Below are positions 9,876 to 21,390 of a DNA stretch of 64,000 nucleotides, in pieces. This DNA is from Certhia americana (Eukaryota; Chordata; Aves; Passeriformes; Certhiidae), in contig CM031879.1 in assembly GCA_018697195.1 (NCBI GenBank), positions 46,801,866-46,865,865 on the forward strand, given 5' to 3'. Each line of letters starts with the position of its first letter. Position 1 is the first letter of the stretch. A model generated the notes under the pieces. It saw only the letters and a list, made by a program, of their open reading frames with translations. It made no database searches and was not told where the DNA came from. Made by a program: the position numbers and the translations under genes.

Positions 9876-11486
9876 GGACTTGTGCCGTTGCAGTCGTCGG
9901 TGACACCACTTGGGACCAGAGTGGCCTTGCCTCCCTTTTTGGGGTGCGCCTTTGGCCGGTATGACCAAGGGTGAGACGTGTCTCTCGTCCCTTGTCACTT
10001 ATGTGCGGTGGGGTTTTGTTATGTCTGGCCTTTCGTTTTTGTGTATCAGAATGGAGGTTGGGTCGCTGGCGCTGGTGTGTTGGGCCCCCAATGGGACTAA
10101 TTTGGGATACCCCTTCCCACGGAGGTAAAAGCACATGACAGGAACAGCACTGTGGGCCATACCCTAGTCAGGGTGTTTGCTGCCTGATGGGGAAGTAGGG
10201 TTGTGTGGATCACGGCCGCGGTTACGAGACCCAGTCACGCCTCGCCACTGTGCAAGCTTCTCCCCATCTGATAGGTGCCTCCTCCGCTAACAAGCTGGGT
10301 GGGGCTGGTGAGTGCGTCACTACCAAACAGCTTCTGAGCAAATGGCTGCTCTCCCAGTTTTGCTTTTCTGGTTTTGTTACACGGGTGAATCTCTTGGCAC
10401 GCCGCCAGTGGGTTCTACTGGTCCCTCGTGCACAGTTTTATGCTAACCTCTGCCCAGATCAAACCTCACCATTCTTTCCCGGACTGGCTGTTTTCACTGA
10501 GCATTACATCTATTTCATTGTCTCAGTGAAGACAGTAGGTAGGAATAATATGCTATGGCAGCTGTTCCTGGGACGATGGCACCGCAGGTTAATCCTGCAG
10601 CAGGATGCAACTGCCTGGTGGATATTTTTTTGGACTGGAGGGTTTCAGGTGACTTGGGCCTCTTTGCAGCCAAGTGGGTGGCTGTAATGCAGCGTGCTGA
10701 TGCTGAAGATAGCTGGGGCACCACCTCCGGTAGTTCACTGTGAGAGCTTTCCTGCAGCCCATGCCCCATCCCTTCTCGCTGGCGGCTCGTCTTCTCTAAA
10801 CAGTGACCGGAAGCACACCTTATCGAGGGGACCAACGCCAATGAGGGGGGAATGTGGAGGTGAAAGCTAGACGATGGCTGTGATCACTCCCCCCGCGTGT
10901 CTGGGCTGACTGTAGGGCACAGTTGATGGAGCTGGCCCCAGGACCCTCACACAGCCGCACCTTTTCTGATGAGCCGACACGGCCGCACAGCAGTGCTCAT
11001 TGCAGACGGCGGCCTTCCCCAAGGAGCGGCCAGGATGCTGGAGTCGGTTCACACACCAACTACTTTTGTGAAAGGGAAGCCGTCCCGAGTTTTTTAACAG
11101 CATTAGAACCAAGTCCCATTTCAATGGGCGGGTAGAGGGGTGTCAAATCGGGGCATTGTATCTTTTTTCTTGGAATAAAATTGACTTATTATTTTTATTT
11201 TATTTTTTTTTAGTAGAATGAAGTCCTGGCTCTTGCTGGTCCTCGATCTGTTGGGAGCGGGTGGCGAACCACGAGAGGAGTCAGGGCGGTGCCCTTCAGT
11301 GAGTGAGCGGTACGTGGACAGCATGCGGAAGGGAAATGACAACCACGAATGCCTCTTTATCTACCGCGCCATGCCCCATGTCGCGGCGTTCCCTCTTTGT
11401 CCGGCCGTGGCGTCCCGCGTGCATCCCGGGCAGAGCCACCCCCCGCCGGCGTTTTGTTGCCGAGTGTCGCGCGGTGCCAGGGGGGC

Positions 11487-13990
11487 CGCGCCGCGCGTGG
11501 CACCGGCACCGGCACCGCCGCCCACGGCAAACGCGGCCGGGGCGGGGCTCTGCCCCGGGATGCCGCCGGGACGCACGGCGGAAAGGCCAGCGGCAGGGCG
11601 GCGGTAGATAAGAGCATGGGGTTTGTCCTTCCCTCCGCTGCGCCCACGGACCCTCACCTCCTGAGGGGGCCGCCTCGAAGCTCTCTGGCGCACACCCGCT
11701 CCCACCAGGAACGGGAGCAACAGCCAGGATTCTTCTACTTAAAAAAAAAAAATAAAAATAATAAAGTCAATTTTATTCAAGAAAAAAACAAATGCGCCCA
11801 TTGCCACCCCCTCCCCGCCATTGAAGGGACTTGGCTCTGCTGTTAAAAAACTCGGGACGTTTCCCTTTTCCCAAAAGCCGTGGTGCCGTCAGCCCGGCCG
11901 CTCCTTGGGGAAGGCCCCTCTGCAAGAGCCTGCTGTGGTGCGAGGCCATCAGCACAGGTGGCTGTGTCAGGTCCTGGGGCCAGCTCCTCACCTTGCTCCC
12001 TCAGCAGCCCAGACACCGGGGGAGGGTCGCAGCCCCTCGGCTAGCTTCCTCCACATTCCCTCATCTGGCTGTCCCCTGATAAGGGGCTTCGGTCACTCGT
12101 TTAGAGAAGACGAGCCCCAGAGAGAAGGGATGGGGCATGGGCTGCAGGACAGGCTCTCAGTGACTCAGGGCTGGTTCCCCAGCATCTTCAGCATCAGCAC
12201 TGCTTGCATTACAGCCACCCACTGGCTGCAAAGAGGCCAAGTACTGAAACTCCTCCAGTCCAAAAATTCACCAGGCATTTGCCTCTCTGCAGGAATGACC
12301 TGCGGTGCCATCGTCCAGGAACAGCTGCCATAGGCATTTTCTACTATGTCTGGACAATGAAATGCATGTTGCTCAGTGAAACAGCCGCCGGGAAAAGGGG
12401 AGGTCTGATCTGGCAGAGGTAGCAACTGTGCAGAGACCAGGTAGAACCCACTGGGGCGTGCCAATGAGATCACCCGTTTAACAAAACGAAAAGCAAAACT
12501 GGGAGAAGCAGCATTGCTCATGAGGCTGTTTGGTGTGACGCACTCCCCAGCCCACCCGTGTTGGAGGAGGCACCTTCAGCATGGGGTGTGCTGCAGTGGC
12601 GAGGGATGCCTGGGCTCTACCAGAGGCGTGTATCCCACACCCTACTTCCCCACAGGCAGCAACACCCTGACTAGGGTATGGCCCCAGTGCTGTCCTGTCT
12701 GTGCTTTACCTCCGTGGAAGGGGTATCCCAATTTAGCCCATTTGGGGCAAACCACCAGCACCAGCACCCAACCTCCACTGAACAAAAACGAAAGGCAACA
12801 AAACAAAACCCACAGCACAAATGGAAAGGGAACGGCCAGGCACCGGCCCAAGGCTGCCAAAAAGGGAGCAAGCCACTCTGTGTCCCAGTGGTGTCACCCT
12901 CACTGCAAGGCACAAGTCCCAGTGTGCTACAGCTCCGACTGTGAGCGGGAGATGCGTGGGCCCTTGCGGATCTCCTTCCGCTTCTCTTCCTTCTTCCTCC
13001 TCTTCTCCTCATCCCGCAGCGCCTTCTGAAAGGTGTCAGCACTAGGGAAAAACTGTGGGTTGACAGCAAGGGGTCAGCATGGGGGAGCACCCATAGCTTC
13101 CCAGAGGCACAACCCTTCCAAACCCACTAAAGCCAATGCACAAGCCTCACAGTCCAGGGAGCTCTGAGCACAGATGCAGCACGAGGCAAACAGAATCTCG
13201 ACCATGAGGCAGGTGGCCACAAAAGGGAAGAGAGGGCACCAGGTGCCCAAAGTAGACCACAGATGGGGAATTCAGTGTTTGTGTTTCAGCCATGCTTATT
13301 CAGTGACAGGGGCTTTTGGCCATTTCCCACAAGCCACTCATTCCATCCTCCAGCCAGATGCCTAGAGCTGCAACACAGATGGGGAAGCCCATGAGGCAAG
13401 CTAGCAGCATTGCCATCTTACCTCTGACTGGTCCGTTTTAAAGGGATTCCGGTAATCGGGCGATTTCTCACTGATTCCTAGCTCCTGAGCCATCTGCAGA
13501 GCAAAGGGGAGACCTCATTGGGGAGTGGTGCCTCTCACCTGCATTCCCCAACTGTGTGACCAGGGTCTCCTACTCTCCCCACCAGTCCCATCTATTCTCT
13601 GTGCTCTTCCCCCATCCCTCAGCTCAAGGACAGCCCCCAGACATGAGGGGCCCTGCCTTCTTTTTACGGCAAAACCCTCACCCCACCGGCCTAACAGCAG
13701 AGAGGGGTCACAGCAGGGAGGACAAAGAGCCATACCAGCCGCAGGACCTGGGAGTGGGGTCCCTGCTCGAACACACCCGTCAGGTTGCAGAAGCCGATGC
13801 CCCAGCGGATGAGGCTGTTCCAGTTGGAGTTGCGGTCGAAGTAGTGGTGCACGATCTTGGGGAAGCGCAGGACAACGTCCCCAAAGAAGGCAGTGTTCTC
13901 CACCACGTGGGAATATGCTGTGGGGACAGCCACCAGCCCCATCAGCACAGGCTGAGGGTAGACCAATAGACCAGTATGAAGAGGCAGCAA
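11487..13990 (+). repeat. Direct copy C, the reliable copy of the repeated region
   Basis: Same sequence as copies A and (inverted) B, but with intact CCDC134 exons 4-6 and continuous on its right with the rest of CCDC134. Its left edge meets B in a head-to-head palindrome. I take C as the true sequence of this interval. Confidence 0.85.
11772..11777 (-). terminator. Probable polyadenylation signal of CCDC134
   Basis: AATAAA on the minus strand, ~1.15 kb downstream of the CCDC134 stop codon in copy C, followed by a U-rich/A-rich tract. No earlier AATAAA was noticed in the 3' UTR. In copy A the same site has lost a base. Confidence 0.5.
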
Positions 13991-15446
13991 TAGGAATCCC
14001 CAACAGACAAGGATCAGCCCATGTCTGATCTGGATACACAGGGGTTTTGTACCTACCCCAGCACTGATCCCAGGAATAATGTCTGTGGTGTACCAGAGCA
14101 CCAGAAAAAGGAGGGGGATAAAAACCAGAGAGGACCTACCATCCTTTATCTTCTCATCCTGAGGGAAGGGCCCATCAGGAGGCACATCAGCAGCGATGAG
14201 CACAGCACGGGAGTCCTCCAGCACCTGCCAGAGCCCTTGGTTACTGCCTTGTCCTGTCAGCCCTGCACTGCACCCTGGAGGTGCCGCCACAGCTGCCTCA
14301 CTTTGAAACCCCATGGCATCCTCTCTTCAGGTCCTAGAGCTCACCCGCCACACACCCCACAGAAGCTCCCACCCCTTCCCATTTCTGCCCACCCTTGTGG
14401 GCTTAGAGTGCAGCCTGCACTGTGGCTTACTTTGAAGAGTCCCTTGAGCATGATGTCAATGATTTTGTACTGCTGGTTGACGTCATTGAGCTCAATCAGG
14501 TTCTTCAGAGCATTCATCTGGTCCTTGCGCTTCACCTCAAACAGCTTCTTATCTGCACCACTGTCAAGGGCACTGTCGATACTCTCCAACCACACTGCTG
14601 CTCTCCCCCCTCCAGCAGGCCCCTGGCACCATCCCAGCCCCTCCAGTTCTCCATAAGGTGGCTGAGGGGCAGCACCTGAGCCAGCATGAAACACAGATTT
14701 CCAGTGAACCCCTTGCAGGGCCCTTAACAATGCTGAGAGCTAGTGGAGCTTTCTGCTTGCCAGTCCATGCTCTGGCTGATGGGCTGGAGGAGGAACGTGA
14801 GCTACCACCTTCCCCATATGTCTCCACATACTCACTATCTTTTCATACTTTGCCTGTGCACCAGGGGATGCTGCTGTGTGCTAAGAAGGGCTTGCATTAG
14901 CCCACCTCCTCATGGGCAAAGAGTGCCTGAGGCACAGAGGACACCAAGTGCCACAAGCCCAGGAGTCCTCTTCCACCATCCCAGTTGATGACCCCAAAGC
15001 ACTGAGACATGTAGGTGTGCTCTGCCTTCTGGGTGGCCATGCCACTTCCAAAAGCAGACTGGGAAATGTGCTCAATGCCCAGCACAATGGAGCAGAAAGA
15101 ACACCAGGCATCACTGCCATTTCTGCTCCTGCACCAAGCCAGGCACTTGATTAGCAAACCCAGGAGCTCAGCTAAAGCCCATCTATAGAAGGACAAAGCA
15201 GCAACTTTCCAGTGCTTCTGGATCCTCTCTTTTCCACTTCCTTGTGCCCCTTTCCATGGTCTCTGCTCCTTTCCCTATGCATGCACTCCCTCCAGCCTCC
15301 ATTAGTGCATATGTGGTCACGAGAGGCAGGCTGCAGAGGATACAGATTTCCAAGCCAGAGTCTACTCTTTGTTTCTCCAGGTCCGTGAAGCTGCCCTGGG
15401 ACAGCAGCAATGCCAGCAGAAAGGGGCAGATGATGAGAAAATCCAT
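12927..15446 (-). CDS. CCDC134: CCDC134, coiled-coil domain-containing protein 134
   Basis: Complete coding sequence in six exons: 15,344-15,446; 14,431-14,552; 14,140-14,224; 13,736-13,917; 13,422-13,493; 12,927-13,052. Phases agree at every junction and the product is 229 aa, the same length as human. It begins with a signal peptide ([18 protein letters not shown]). Next come the conserved helices [19 protein letters not shown] and [13 protein letters not shown], then [19 protein letters not shown] and an N-glycosylation sequon (NLT). A Lys/Arg/Glu-rich helix follows, and the end is QSEL, a KDEL-like ER-retrieval tail. In mammals CCDC134 is an ER-resident and secreted protein linked to HSP90B1 handling, ERK/JNK signalling and bone formation. 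ATG 15,444-15,446 is the first in its exon, 15 bases after a TTCTTCCAG acceptor, so a non-coding first exon lies upstream. Confidence 0.97.
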
Positions 15447-15461
15447 GTTGGTCGCTGCAGC

Positions 15462-18400
15462 CTGGAAGAAAACGGACCAACACAACCAATGATTAGTGAG
15501 GACACTTAACAAAAGGAGAAGTCACACAAGCCACTTGGGATCAATGGCACACTGCCCTCGGCACCAGGGTCCTTGCCCACCTCTCCCTTGTCCCCATGAG
15601 GGGTCTGAGGGATACAGTGGCTAGAGCAGAGCCACATGGTGATGCTGCAGCTAGCCTGCTCGCCCCAGCAAGTGAAGCCCTGGTCTCCCTCTTCTCTCTA
15701 CCTGCCTGCACTGCCAGCCCCAAGGCATCTTACCCAGCACTGACCCAGCAGAAAAATTAAGTCCTACCCCTTCTTCCTAAAATAAGAGCTAGCTTTTTTC
15801 TGGGTTTGTGAGGCAGAGCAGCCCAACAACCACAACAGCAGGTCTGGAAGGAAGACAAGGATCACCAAGGGGTTGAAGTCCATCTCTCCTTCAAGTCCCA
15901 GGACAATCAGTTCAGCAACTTCCCCATACCACTTGAGGTATTGGTACCATGACCCTTGCCCTCACTACAAGCTGGGTGCCACCTGTGGGTCCCACGGCGA
16001 AGAACAACAGCTGGGTGAGCTGGTGGTAACATCCCCCTCCCTCCAAACAAGTCCCTCCCCAGGCAGCGTCTGAGGCTTTGCAGGGATCCTCCTGGGCAGA
16101 GCTTCTCCTGACCACAAAGGTCCCTCAGGTAAAGTCAATGGCGGGAGGAAAAGGTCCTTGAGAATGAGGACCCTCTTGGACAGTCTATACCTGGAAAAAG
16201 AGAGCAGTAGCTCAGTCCCCAGGCAGCAGAACTCAAGGTCCTCAGGCACAAGATTTCCATGGAACTGGGCACAGGCCACTGGCAATTACAGAACCAACAG
16301 CTCTTTCAGAGGCATCATCTGAGCCACTTCTTGCTCCCAAAGGAAAGGCCACCAGAACTGACCTCACCCTATGACCCACTGCCCTCCTGAGTCTGAGTTT
16401 GCCTGCCCAGCCAAACCTATGTCTGTAATGCCCTAACACTGAAACAAACCCACAACCCTTCTTGTTCTTTTCTTGTTGCTTTTCTTTTATTAAACTAATT
16501 TAATTTCTTCAACTCCAAGCCCATGAAAGAGGCAAAGCAGGCAGCACCAGCAGCTCTACCAGCCCTGCAAGGATCAGCAGCAGCTCCCACCATGCACCTC
16601 CTGCCGAGGCCAAGCCAAGCATCTTCACACCCCTGGCAAAGGCAGGAGAACAGTGTCAGACAAACATGAGAAACCCTCTGAAATATTTTGCTGTTGTGCT
16701 TTGTAAAAGGCAACGCCTCTGGAAAAGAACAGACCAGAGTAAATACAACCAGCATTATTAAAGAAGACATGGCTGCCACTGGTGTGGGCTCAGCAACATG
16801 CCCCATATTTCTGACACAGTGCAGAGCCAGGACAGCAGCACAAATCCCCATGTCAGGCTTAAGGTCTGTCCCCTCTTCCCACTGTGGTGTGAATCATAAG
16901 TCATATTCCAGCCATCCTGAATGTCACAAAGCCCACCAACAAGCCAAGGCTGTAAAGAAAATTCTCTAGCCCAAGCAAACAGATGTTCTGTTGGATGAAC
17001 CAGCCTGGTCAGCTTCCAAGCAACTGCTTCACCCTGCCAAAAACCATGACCCAAGCACCCCGGACCTGGCTCAGTGAGGTGGCGCAGATCTCCCCTCCAC
17101 ACAGCCCCCACAGCTGCTCATCACCTCCCAAGCTCTCGGGGAGGAAGAAGTGCAGCAATGCAAAAGCACAAAGAGTGGCTGCCCTGGGACCCAGGCTCCT
17201 GTCTGCCCCTCGGATCAGACATACCACCGTAAGGACTAGGCTGGCTATTTGCCATGCTCATGGAAAGAGACACTGGAGGTAGCCAGTGGCCCCCAGACTG
17301 GACTGGAAGGCAAAGAGCAGAAATGCTGCCCACAACAGCTCTGCCATGCTGCTGCCTGTGGCAGTCCAGCATGCCTGGTTAGGGCAGGGGATGCTGTATC
17401 CTCCATTTCCAACACTGGAGTTGGGTGGCTAGAGGATGTGCCATAGGTGCTACAAGGGGGAAGATGAGATGCAAAAAACCCTGCTCAAGGCAGCAGCAGA
17501 GCAAAGCACAGCTCTCAGCTGAAGCAGCTGCTGACCAGCCAGGTCCTGCAGCACAAGGTCCACCAGCCTGCCTGGTTGCTTCTGAGTCTTGGAACAGTGA
17601 TGGGCTTCTTCAGATGCACAACAGCAGATGCTGGGGTAGAGATGGTCAATGTTTTCAATGAAAATCTATTCAGATCCTCCTACACCAGCCCTAAAGACTG
17701 TCCCAAGGGACAAGGTCAGAAGTGGAGGACTGGAGAACTACGCCATACCAGAAGCCATACCTTCTCATCTGATCTACTGGCACTCATTCTCACATCAAAG
17801 CTATTTAATTGCCATTGTCCATCAGGACTGAAACATGCCGGTGAAAATGAAGCAGGGCCCAGTTGTTTCTCCCACCCACAGGGAACTTGGGGCTGCTGAT
17901 GCTATGTGGGACCACCTCAGATTTATTTTCTTTCACTGCCCTGGCACTTTCATCCCATTTTATCAGCAGAGGACATTCCTTCCTTTCCAGGCCATGCTAT
18001 GTAATGGCAGAGATGCCAAAGCTTCTTGCAGATGTTCCTCCATTCTTCCCCCATGAAATCTCTCTCGTGTCCTCACACCCGCTGAGGGATGAGATGAGAC
18101 AGAAACACTGCAGAGCTGCTCCTCTCTTCCCTCCCTGCTCCTCCCTGAATTGATTTCTGCCAAAGACAGCTCTGCCTGATGCTCCCAGAGCAGTCCACGG
18201 AGCTAGGGCCTGGCCTGATGCTACAGATGGAAAGGAGTTTCCACCAACATTGTCTTGCAGCCCTGGCCAGCTGGCTGTTTCAGCAGCAAGCCCACCAGTC
18301 TGTCTCACTGTCTCCCAACCTCTTAATTTAGATGTGTTTTTGCAAAGACATGACAACAGATGCCATGTAATAGATGGTTAGTACTTCCCATTAAAATGTT

Positions 18401-19120
18401 TTCAATTACTTCATAAATTTTCCTGCAGGAGCTCCATCTTAATCAAGTATCCCTGAGATTTATTCACTTAATGAGCCTGCAAGGCAGAGCCATGCTGCAA
18501 TGCTTTGGTTCCCAGGAGAAACTTTTGCATGACACCCCCCACTCCCCCTCTGCAGGCCTTGAAGTGTAGGGGGAAAAGCGCCATCCTTCACCATGCATGT
18601 TTTACCCCATCCCAAGCATGCTGGGGTAAAACAAGGAATGAAAACTCCCTGCCCCATGAATCCATTCCCAGGGCACTCCTCCAACAACCGGATGAGGATT
18701 AATCTCTTGTTACAGGTGAACCAAAAGCTTCAGAAATGAAACACCGCTGCTCAGAGTCCTCTAGGAGGACATATCCATATGGGGCTTACAGAACCAGCTG
18801 CTTCAGCTGAAAAAGCACTGGGCATTTACAAATGATCATCCCCAAAGCCTCCCAGCCACCAAGCCCAGAAGCTCTCATTCCACAGGGTTTGGCAGCCCCG
18901 ATTTCCTACTGTGACTTCCAGCAGAAATGGGTCCATCCCAGCCCACCCTCGTGCCTCCCGTCGTGCCGGAGGGGTTCAAGAAGCACCCTGTGGGACTCGG
19001 GCGGCCGCTGGCACAGGGAGATGGGAATTGTCCCGCAAGCTCCACTGAGAGTAAAGGCAATCAGACAGGGACGGTGGAGTGTAAAGGGGATTAGCCGAAC
19101 CTGCGGGAAACCCACCCGGA
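15462..19120 (-). other. Probable CCDC134 5' intron
   Basis: ~3.7 kb between the acceptor of the first coding exon (exon starts at 15,461) and the CpG island at ~19.1 kb. It is inferred to be the intron after a 5' non-coding exon. I saw no conserved coding exon. A minus-strand AATAAA at ~16,485 after an open frame (16,495-16,851) was considered and not called. Confidence 0.5.
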
Positions 19121-19740
19121 GCGGTGTCAGTGGCCGTAGCAGGCGGCACACGGGAGGATGCGAACGGCCGGCGGACACGGCAGCTCCCAGGAGCCGCGGC
19201 GGTCCGCTCCTCCCGCGGCTCCAGCGCGGGGCGAGTGGCGGCCAGGGCAGGCAGAGCCCGTCGGGCACAGCCCTTTCACCCAGGGTCCAGGGAGGCGTCC
19301 CGGGGCCGCACTGCCCGCCCCGCTCATCGGCCACCTCGGCTGCCCAGGAGAGAAGGCCCCTCCCGGGTTTCGCGCGGGGAGCACCGGCCACCTCCTCCCC
19401 GTCCCCCGGAGCGGCCCCAGAGCTGCTCCCGCCCTTCCCTCCTGCCCCACCACGGCCGGGCAGCTCCCCCCGGCCCCGCTGGCACTCCCGGGGCGGGATG
19501 GCTCCCGGGCGGCGCGGGCGGTCCCCCACCTGCGGGCCGGGTGCCGAGGCCGGCGCTCACGCCCGCCTCGCTGCCATGCTGCTGCTGCTGCTGCCGCTGC
19601 TGCCGGTGCTGCCGGTGCTGCTGCCGCTCCGCCCCGCCGTGTCACTTCCTGAGCCCCCGCCCCGCCCCAGCACGGCCACGCACCGCCGGGCACCCAGGGG
19701 CTGGAGGCAACGGGACGGCGGGAGCTGGGGCTGTAGTCCA
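19120..19740. promoter_or_regulatory. CpG island, probable CCDC134 promoter
   Basis: Abrupt GC- and CpG-rich block in otherwise AT-balanced DNA, located between the 3' end of MEI1 and the first coding exon of CCDC134. The placement fits the promoter and non-coding exon 1 of CCDC134 on the minus strand; a GTGGGG donor-like site follows CAG near 19,530. Long open frames on both strands (for example 18,832-19,758) are due to base composition. The start site cannot be fixed from sequence alone. Confidence 0.55.
19571..19630 (+). repeat. CTG/CCG triplet-rich tract
   Basis: About 20 triplets, mostly CTG with CCG and GTG interruptions; the longest pure run is five CTG. It lies inside the CpG island, so on the minus strand it would be a CAG-rich 5' leader if transcribed with CCDC134. 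Confidence 0.8.
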
Positions 19741-21390
19741 AGGGAGCTGAACTCGTGAGCTGGAAGAAGCCTCCTCATCCCTATGGATAGGGATGTATCG
19801 TAGCGTATCTGCTTACCCCGGGGTGCTGGCTGAGCCCCCGCCGTCCCTTCCAGCTCAAAGCAAAGGGACCATCCCGCAGCCACATCAGCCAAGCTGAGCA
19901 GAGCACCTCTTCCACAGCATCCCTGTACGACATCTTTTCCCCAGGGAGGTGTGTATTTTGATAGATGAAGGCCATCAACCAAGCCTTATTTCACACGGAA
20001 AGGGAAACTAAGCCGTTTCAGTAACAGAACTTTTTAATTTCAACAAACCTTTTTCTCAAAATGAACAAGTGACTTCCTGTGTCCATCTTTTCCCTACTAC
20101 TCACTGGGAATGAATGGCAGGATGGGGATCTTCTGCTACTTTTTTGCTTTGTTCCTCTGCTCTGTGCACTGTACCTTCTCATTGTCAATCTCCAATGTGT
20201 GAGAGGGACACTGCCACGCTTCCCAGACATCTGTCATTGACAGCATGAGTGGAAACCAAAGGAAAGGTATGAAAGCTATGGAAATTTCCACATTTGACAT
20301 ATCACTGACAGGAGGTTTTCAATACTAAACCAACCCTCCCCAAGCCATGGAACCTCACTCCCAACATATATGAGAAATATCAGTGTATCAGTGAAGAAAA
20401 GTCAAAGCTCCATTTTGACCAGAGGATTTTCCATGTCCATGACTATCTTATTCACATAGACCCTCTGCTGCACTTCAAGGGCATCTAAGATCCTTCCTAA
20501 CCACCAAGATTTGAAGGTTTTTAATACATGAAAAAAGTCAGAAATGAAAAGTAACTTCAGCGATGTAATGAAACTTCCTATCCAAATTCCTCCATCCCTG
20601 TACAGAGAAGCAAAATGGAGTGGACAGGGACTTCATGGGACTCGATGGCCTCCACCAGGACAACCTGCCTTCTGAGTGTCCCACAACAGAGCAGTGATGT
20701 CACATTGGGGGTAAGCATGAGGGCAAGCTACTCCTCACAGGACAAACACCTCACCTACCACGTACCCTACACATGGCTGATGACAGTGTCTCACAGTGAA
20801 GGAAGTCCCCACACCCACAGGAAATCACTGCCATGGCCACTTCCATCACTGCTACATGTCTGAGGCAATGCAGCATGATGAAAACAGGAAGGCAAAAAAA
20901 AAAGTCTGAGAAAAAAAACAAATACTGCATCATGTTCCCTCTTTCTCCACAAAGCATCTGGGGGTACCTCCATCACCAGGGAAGAGGATTTAGTTCACAG
21001 AGGTGGACTCTAGGCCCAAACAGAATAAAACCTGGTAACTCCACTCAGTGGTTGCCAAATGCTTTCTGCATTTTCAAAGTGTCTGAAACACATTTGGGTT
21101 TCCACTACTTCATGGGCATACTGGCACTAGATGGCATGCAAACAGAGATTAACTCATTGCTCATCCTCCAGGGAGATCAATACAGGGATTGATACTGATT
21201 TGAAGCCAGAGATTCCCAAGCCTGCTCCCCTCCCCATCAGACCACCTCTGCTATGTAGATGAATGCAAGCCCAGCACACAGACCCATCTTTAATCCCAAT
21301 TGTCTCCTCATTTCCGAAATGGCTTCTCAGATTACATGATGAAATCTTTCATCCCAAAGTTAGCCAAGTGTAGAAACCACTCAGAGTTTT
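19741..21390 (-). other. Region between the CpG island and the MEI1 stop
   Basis: ~1.65 kb holding the MEI1 3' UTR and intergenic sequence. An ATTAAA-type signal on the minus strand lies near 21,288, about 100 bases after the MEI1 stop. I noticed no clear AATAAA. No other gene was recognised. Confidence 0.45.

Larger units (their letters stand above)
8683..11480 (-). repeat. Inverted copy B of the CCDC134 3' region (noisy)
   Basis: The reverse complement of ~11,490-13,990. It begins with the reverse complement of sequence just upstream of CCDC134 exon 4 (GTCTACCCC...GCCTGTGC) and ends head-to-head with copy C at ~11,480-11,490, making a palindromic junction. Divergence from C looks higher than that of A, with dense indels in coding and non-coding parts alike. 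Exon-like remnants on the plus strand are at 8,733-8,939 (exon 4), ~9,221-9,315 (exon 5) and ~9,721-9,875 (exon 6). Confidence 0.9.

Noticed and set aside
16495..16851. 118-codon minus-strand frame followed by AATAAA
   Set aside because: No recognised similarity, no clear start or splice context, and it lies in the probable CCDC134 5' intron. The AATAAA could be chance.
18832..19758. 308-codon plus-strand open frame ending in a Leu/Pro run
   Set aside because: Spans the CpG island and the CTG tract; low-complexity translation, no known family, and better explained as the CCDC134 promoter region.
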